From NCBI RefSeq assembly GCF_020889785.1, contig NZ_JACMYK010000020.1, positions 1-64,000 on the forward strand: 64,000 nt of DNA. The letters are read 5' to 3'. This DNA is from Bradyrhizobium acaciae (GTDB lineage Bacteria; Pseudomonadota; Alphaproteobacteria; Rhizobiales; Xanthobacteraceae). A program made the translations under genes and the position numbers. Below are positions 61,355 to 64,000 of this stretch, piece by piece (within the stretch, counting starts at the first letter, position 1; the number at the start of each line of letters is the position of its first letter). The notes below the pieces were generated by a model. That model worked only from the letters and a program-made list of their open reading frames with translations, had not been told where the DNA came from and ran no database searches.

Positions 61355-61516
61355 CGCTCACGAACTCTTTTGGCCCGGATTACGCCGCGCTCGTCTATAC
61401 ATCCCGGGCGGCCTTGTCGAGATGGTCCGGGAACGGACCGCATGCCTTGCGGGTGCCGCCAAGCTACCGCAGTTTGCGGCGAGATTGCTTAAAGGCGGGC
61501 CCAGGGAGTGCAGGGT

Positions 61517-63091
61517 ATGGCTAACAGTTTTGCGACAGGGCTCGCCGCGGCGTTGCTGGTAGCCTGCCTCGCAACCGCGGCGCGGGCCGATGACGAGACC
61601 CCGCAACCATCGCCGTCGCCGAGCGCGCAGGCCCCGAGCGGCCAGAAGGGGCGGGCAGGGCGCAGCGAGAGCGGCTCCGGCGCCAACGCTGCAGCCAACG
61701 CGTCGGCCGCCGAACAGCATCGCCTGCCGCCGGATTCGACGACCAAGCAATCGGTCGCGCTGCCGGGCCGCACGCTGAACTTCAGCGCCACCGCAGGCTC
61801 GATCCGCGTGTTCGACGACAAGGGCGAGCCGCTCGCCGACATCGCCTACACCTCCTACCAGCTCGACGGCGCCGAGAAGGCGAACCGTCCGGTGACGTTC
61901 CTGTTCAATGGCGGGCCTGGCTCCGCATCGGCCTGGCTGCAATTCGGCAATGTGGGGCCGTGGCGGCTGCCGTTCGATGGCGACGGCGCGGTGTCCTCGG
62001 CCTCGCCCGAGCTGCAACCCAACGCCGACACCTGGCTCGATTTCACCGATCTCGTCTTCATCGATCCGGTCGGCACCGGCTACAGCCGTTTCGTCACCAC
62101 GTCGGAGGATGCGCGCAAGCGCTTCTTCAGCGTCGACGGCGACGCCAATTCGGTCGCGCTGGTAATCCGCCGCTGGCTGGAGAAATACGACCGGCTGACC
62201 TCGCCGAAATATGTCACCGGCGAAAGCTACGGCGGCATTCGCGGACCCAAGGTGGTGCGCAATCTGCAAATGCAGCAGGGCGTCGGCGTGCGCGGCCTGA
62301 TCCTGATCTCGCCGGTGCTGGATTTCCGCGACTATACCGGCACCAGCATCCTGCAATATGTCGCAAGCCTGCCGACCATGACGGCGGTGGCGCGGCAGGC
62401 CAGGGGGCCGGTGACGCGCGACGATCTCGCCGACGTCGAGAACTACGCGCGCGGGGATTTCCTGCTCGATCTCGTCAAGGGGCAAGCGGATACCGAGGCC
62501 ACGACGCGGCTCGCCGACAAGGTCGCGAGCCTGACCGGCATCGATCAGGCGGTGAGCAGACGGCTCGCCGGTCGGTTCGACATCGGCGAATTCCGCCGCG
62601 AGTTCGATCGCAAGAACGGCAAGGTGACCGGTCGCTACGATGCCTCGGTCGAAGGCTTCGATCCCTATCCGGATTCGAGCTACTTCCGCTTCAACGATCC
62701 GTCAGGCGATCCCCTGATGGCGCCGCTGACCAGTGCCGCGGTCGACCTCACCACGCGCAGACTGAACTGGCGGCCGGACGGCTCCTATCATCTGCTCAGC
62801 GAAAGCGTGAACAAGGCCTGGGAGTTCGGTCACGGCATCAGCCCGCCGGAGTCGGTGACGCAGCTGCGCCAGATGCTGGCGCTCGATCCGAAGCTGAAGC
62901 TCTTGATCGGCCACGGCATGTTCGACCTCGCGACGCCATACTTTGCCTCGAAGATCATCCTCGACCAGCTACCGGCCTTCGCGGGTCCGAGCCGCACCAG
63001 GCTCGCGGTCTATCCCGGCGGCCACATGTTCTACTCCCGCGACGGCTCCCGCCAGGCGTTCCGCAAGGAGGTCGAGGCGCTGGTGAAGTGA
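61517..63091 (+). CDS. Exported serine carboxypeptidase, S10 family
   Basis: The product is about 524 aa. A signal peptide (residues 1-24, MANSFATGLAAALLVACLATAARA) is followed by a Ser/Pro/Gln-rich linker of about 50 residues. The alpha/beta-hydrolase core has the oxyanion block FLFNGGPGSASAWLQ, nucleophile Ser237 in VTGESYGGIRG, Asp470 in GHGMFDLATPYF and His503 in PGGHMFYSRDG, a complete triad for C-terminal exopeptidase activity at acidic pH. S10 enzymes are less usual in bacteria than in fungi and plants. GGGAGTGCAGGGT precedes the ATG at 61517. Confidence 0.92.
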   Translation: MANSFATGLAAALLVACLATAARADDETPQPSPSPSAQAPSGQKGRAGRSESGSGANAAANASAAEQHRLPPDSTTKQSVALPGRTLNFSATAGSIRVFDDKGEPLADIAYTSYQLDGAEKANRPVTFLFNGGPGSASAWLQFGNVGPWRLPFDGDGAVSSASPELQPNADTWLDFTDLVFIDPVGTGYSRFVTTSEDARKRFFSVDGDANSVALVIRRWLEKYDRLTSPKYVTGESYGGIRGPKVVRNLQMQQGVGVRGLILISPVLDFRDYTGTSILQYVASLPTMTAVARQARGPVTRDDLADVENYARGDFLLDLVKGQADTEATTRLADKVASLTGIDQAVSRRLAGRFDIGEFRREFDRKNGKVTGRYDASVEGFDPYPDSSYFRFNDPSGDPLMAPLTSAAVDLTTRRLNWRPDGSYHLLSESVNKAWEFGHGISPPESVTQLRQMLALDPKLKLLIGHGMFDLATPYFASKIILDQLPAFAGPSRTRLAVYPGGHMFYSRDGSRQAFRKEVEALVK

Positions 63092-63135
63092 GGGGGCGGG
63101 TTGCGTGGCTTGCGTCGCGTGCCGCAAATGTTGTG

Positions 63136-63275
63136 GTCGTCCTGGCCTAGTGCGCAATTGCGCACGGGAGCCAGGACCCATAACCACCGAATTCGATTGG
63201 GAATGAGGTCGTAGCCCCAGCATCGCGCAGCAATTGCCGTTTGGGGTAATGGGTCCTGGCTTTCGCCAGGACGAC
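63136..63275. repeat. Composite palindromic repeat (REP-like), type D
   Basis: GTCGTCCTGGC (63136-63146) and its inverse GCCAGGACGAC (63265-63275) bracket a nested set. It includes the 16-bp palindrome GTGCGCAATTGCGCAC (63150-63165) and a second small stem, GTCCTGGC-TTTC-GCCAGGAC (63254-63273). The whole element fills the gap between the S10 gene (+) and the LysR gene (-), and may terminate both. Confidence 0.75.
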
Positions 63276-63315
63276 AGCGAGTTTGCTGAGGCATCAAGAG
63301 CCATTCAGGACGTGA

Positions 63316-64000
63316 TCAGCCATACGTCTCCACGATGAAGTCGATCAGGGCCCGCAGCTTCGGCGTCATCTTGCGGTTTTTCGGCCACAGGATCTGGCGC
63401 GCGCGGGCTTGCGTCGTGTAGTTCGGCAGCAGGACCTGCAGCCGGCCCGCGGCGATATCGTCGGCCAGCAGCTCGTCCCGCATCAGCACGATGCCGGCGC
63501 CGGCCAGCGCCGCATAGCGGATGCCGAACGCATTGTTGATCGTCAACCGACTCCCGACGTCGACATGGACTTCGCCTTCCGGTCCGAAGAAAGTCCATCT
63601 CCGCGGATCCGACCATCCGGGATAGCGCAGGCATTCATGGTGGACGAGATCTCCCGGATGAAGCGGCGTGCCGCGTTCGGCGAGATAGCGCGGCGCGGCG
63701 CAAACCACACCGGTGTAGGGTGACAGCGAACGCGACATCATCGTGGAGTCGGTCAGCGTGCCGACCCGGATCGCGGCGTCGAGGCCGTCCTCGAGCAGGT
63801 CGACCATCCTGTCGCTGAGGATGAGGTCGACCGAGACTTCCGGATATCGTTTCATGAAGCGGACCAGCGCGGGCGCCAGGCTGTACGATCCGAAGGCAAC
63901 CGAGGTCGCGACGCGCAGCTTGCCGCGCGGCGCGCTCAAGGCTTCCTCGACCAGCGCATCGCCGGCCTCCGCCTCTACCAGCAGGTGCTTGCAGTGATCG
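63316..64000 (-). CDS. LysR-family transcriptional regulator (N-terminal part outside window)
   Basis: The minus-strand frame is open to the right edge, so the DNA-binding helix-turn-helix lies beyond 64000. The visible 228 residues start with a linker helix (HLLVEAEAGDALVEEALS) and then the effector-binding domain: PRGKLRVATSVAFGSYSLAPALVRFMKRYPEVSVDLILSDRMVDLLEDGLDAAIRVGTLTDSTMMSRSLS, followed by GVVCAAPRYLAERGTPLHPGDLVHHECL. This matches the common DNA-binding LysR group that governs a divergent target gene. The target is outside the window. The effector is unknown. Confidence 0.92.
   Translation of the reverse strand, partial: DHCKHLLVEAEAGDALVEEALSAPRGKLRVATSVAFGSYSLAPALVRFMKRYPEVSVDLILSDRMVDLLEDGLDAAIRVGTLTDSTMMSRSLSPYTGVVCAAPRYLAERGTPLHPGDLVHHECLRYPGWSDPRRWTFFGPEGEVHVDVGSRLTINNAFGIRYAALAGAGIVLMRDELLADDIAAGRLQVLLPNYTTQARARQILWPKNRKMTPKLRALIDFIVETYG

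Noticed and set aside
1-64000. Search for CRISPR arrays, prophage, integrases, transposases, rRNA and tRNA genes.
   Set aside because: I saw no regularly spaced repeats, no recombinase or transposase motifs, and no cloverleaf. The only tandem array is three 17-bp units.

Overview
The window looks like chromosomal DNA of a Bradyrhizobium-type alphaproteobacterium (Nitrobacteraceae, order Hyphomicrobiales). I infer this from the high GC content, frequent GTG/TTG starts, several protein families typical of that group (BTLCP transglutaminase-like, PAS_5, DUF2336, DUF4239, HdeD, COG4315, COG3904-like), and dispersed palindromic repeats of the kind seen in Bradyrhizobium intergenic regions. I see no rRNA, tRNA, CRISPR array, transposase or phage module.

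Layout. 1-6.4 kb: tail of a Gly/Tyr-rich protein, a tiny membrane protein, a coiled-coil membrane protein, a TetR-fabA pair with an 18-bp palindromic operator candidate, a divergent unknown gene, a methyltransferase, a transglutaminase-like protein and a double PilZ protein. 6.4-18.1 kb is a patchwork of intact and decaying genes. It holds an FAD monooxygenase frameshifted at its C-terminus, a fatty-acid desaturase with an in-frame stop before its last histidine box, and an alcohol dehydrogenase reduced to its two ends. It also holds a cNMP-patatin protein bracketed by a 19-bp direct repeat, an intact amidohydrolase and a decayed fragment of a second copy, and a racemase-like protein lacking the first catalytic Cys. 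18.6-22.6 kb: a large SPFH protein and a Tat-exported family-5 solute-binding protein. 22.9-26.6 kb: a three-gene molybdenum hydroxylase operon (FAD, 2Fe-2S and Mo subunits), annotated by family as CO dehydrogenase-like but with an active-site loop unlike true CODH. 26.7-37.6 kb: pantothenate kinase, exported epoxide-hydrolase-like protein, ornithine cyclodeaminase family, DUF4239, COG4315, HdeD, dodecin, a decarboxylase-GNAT pair, a TPR protein and a SnoaL protein. 37.6-47.1 kb is signalling and membrane: a frameshifted HAMP-adenylate/guanylate cyclase, PAS_5, a candidate small RNA with terminator, rhomboid, CBS pair, patatin, a secreted protein and a PAS-GGDEF-EAL protein. 47.2-56.3 kb is mostly housekeeping: nitroreductase, thrS, MFS, yidD, U-type Fe-S scaffold, folE and hisI, interleaved with two exported ClpP-fold proteins. 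56.4-61.4 kb: a small AT-richer gene inserted beside hisI, lytic transglycosylase, DUF2336, response regulator-Hpt operon and NAD kinase. The end holds a serine carboxypeptidase and a LysR regulator cut by the window edge.

Genes that appear to act together: TetR with FabA; the three hydroxylase subunits, perhaps with the divergent solute-binding protein; decarboxylase with GNAT; response regulator with Hpt. I found no wholly new multi-gene system. The points most worth checking are the paired exported ClpP-fold proteins sharing a C-x-S-x-C nucleophile motif, the candidate structured RNA near 40.2 kb, and the cluster of broken genes and short direct repeats between 6.5 and 17.5 kb. All coordinates were read by eye. 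Function calls rest on motif recognition, not on a database search.
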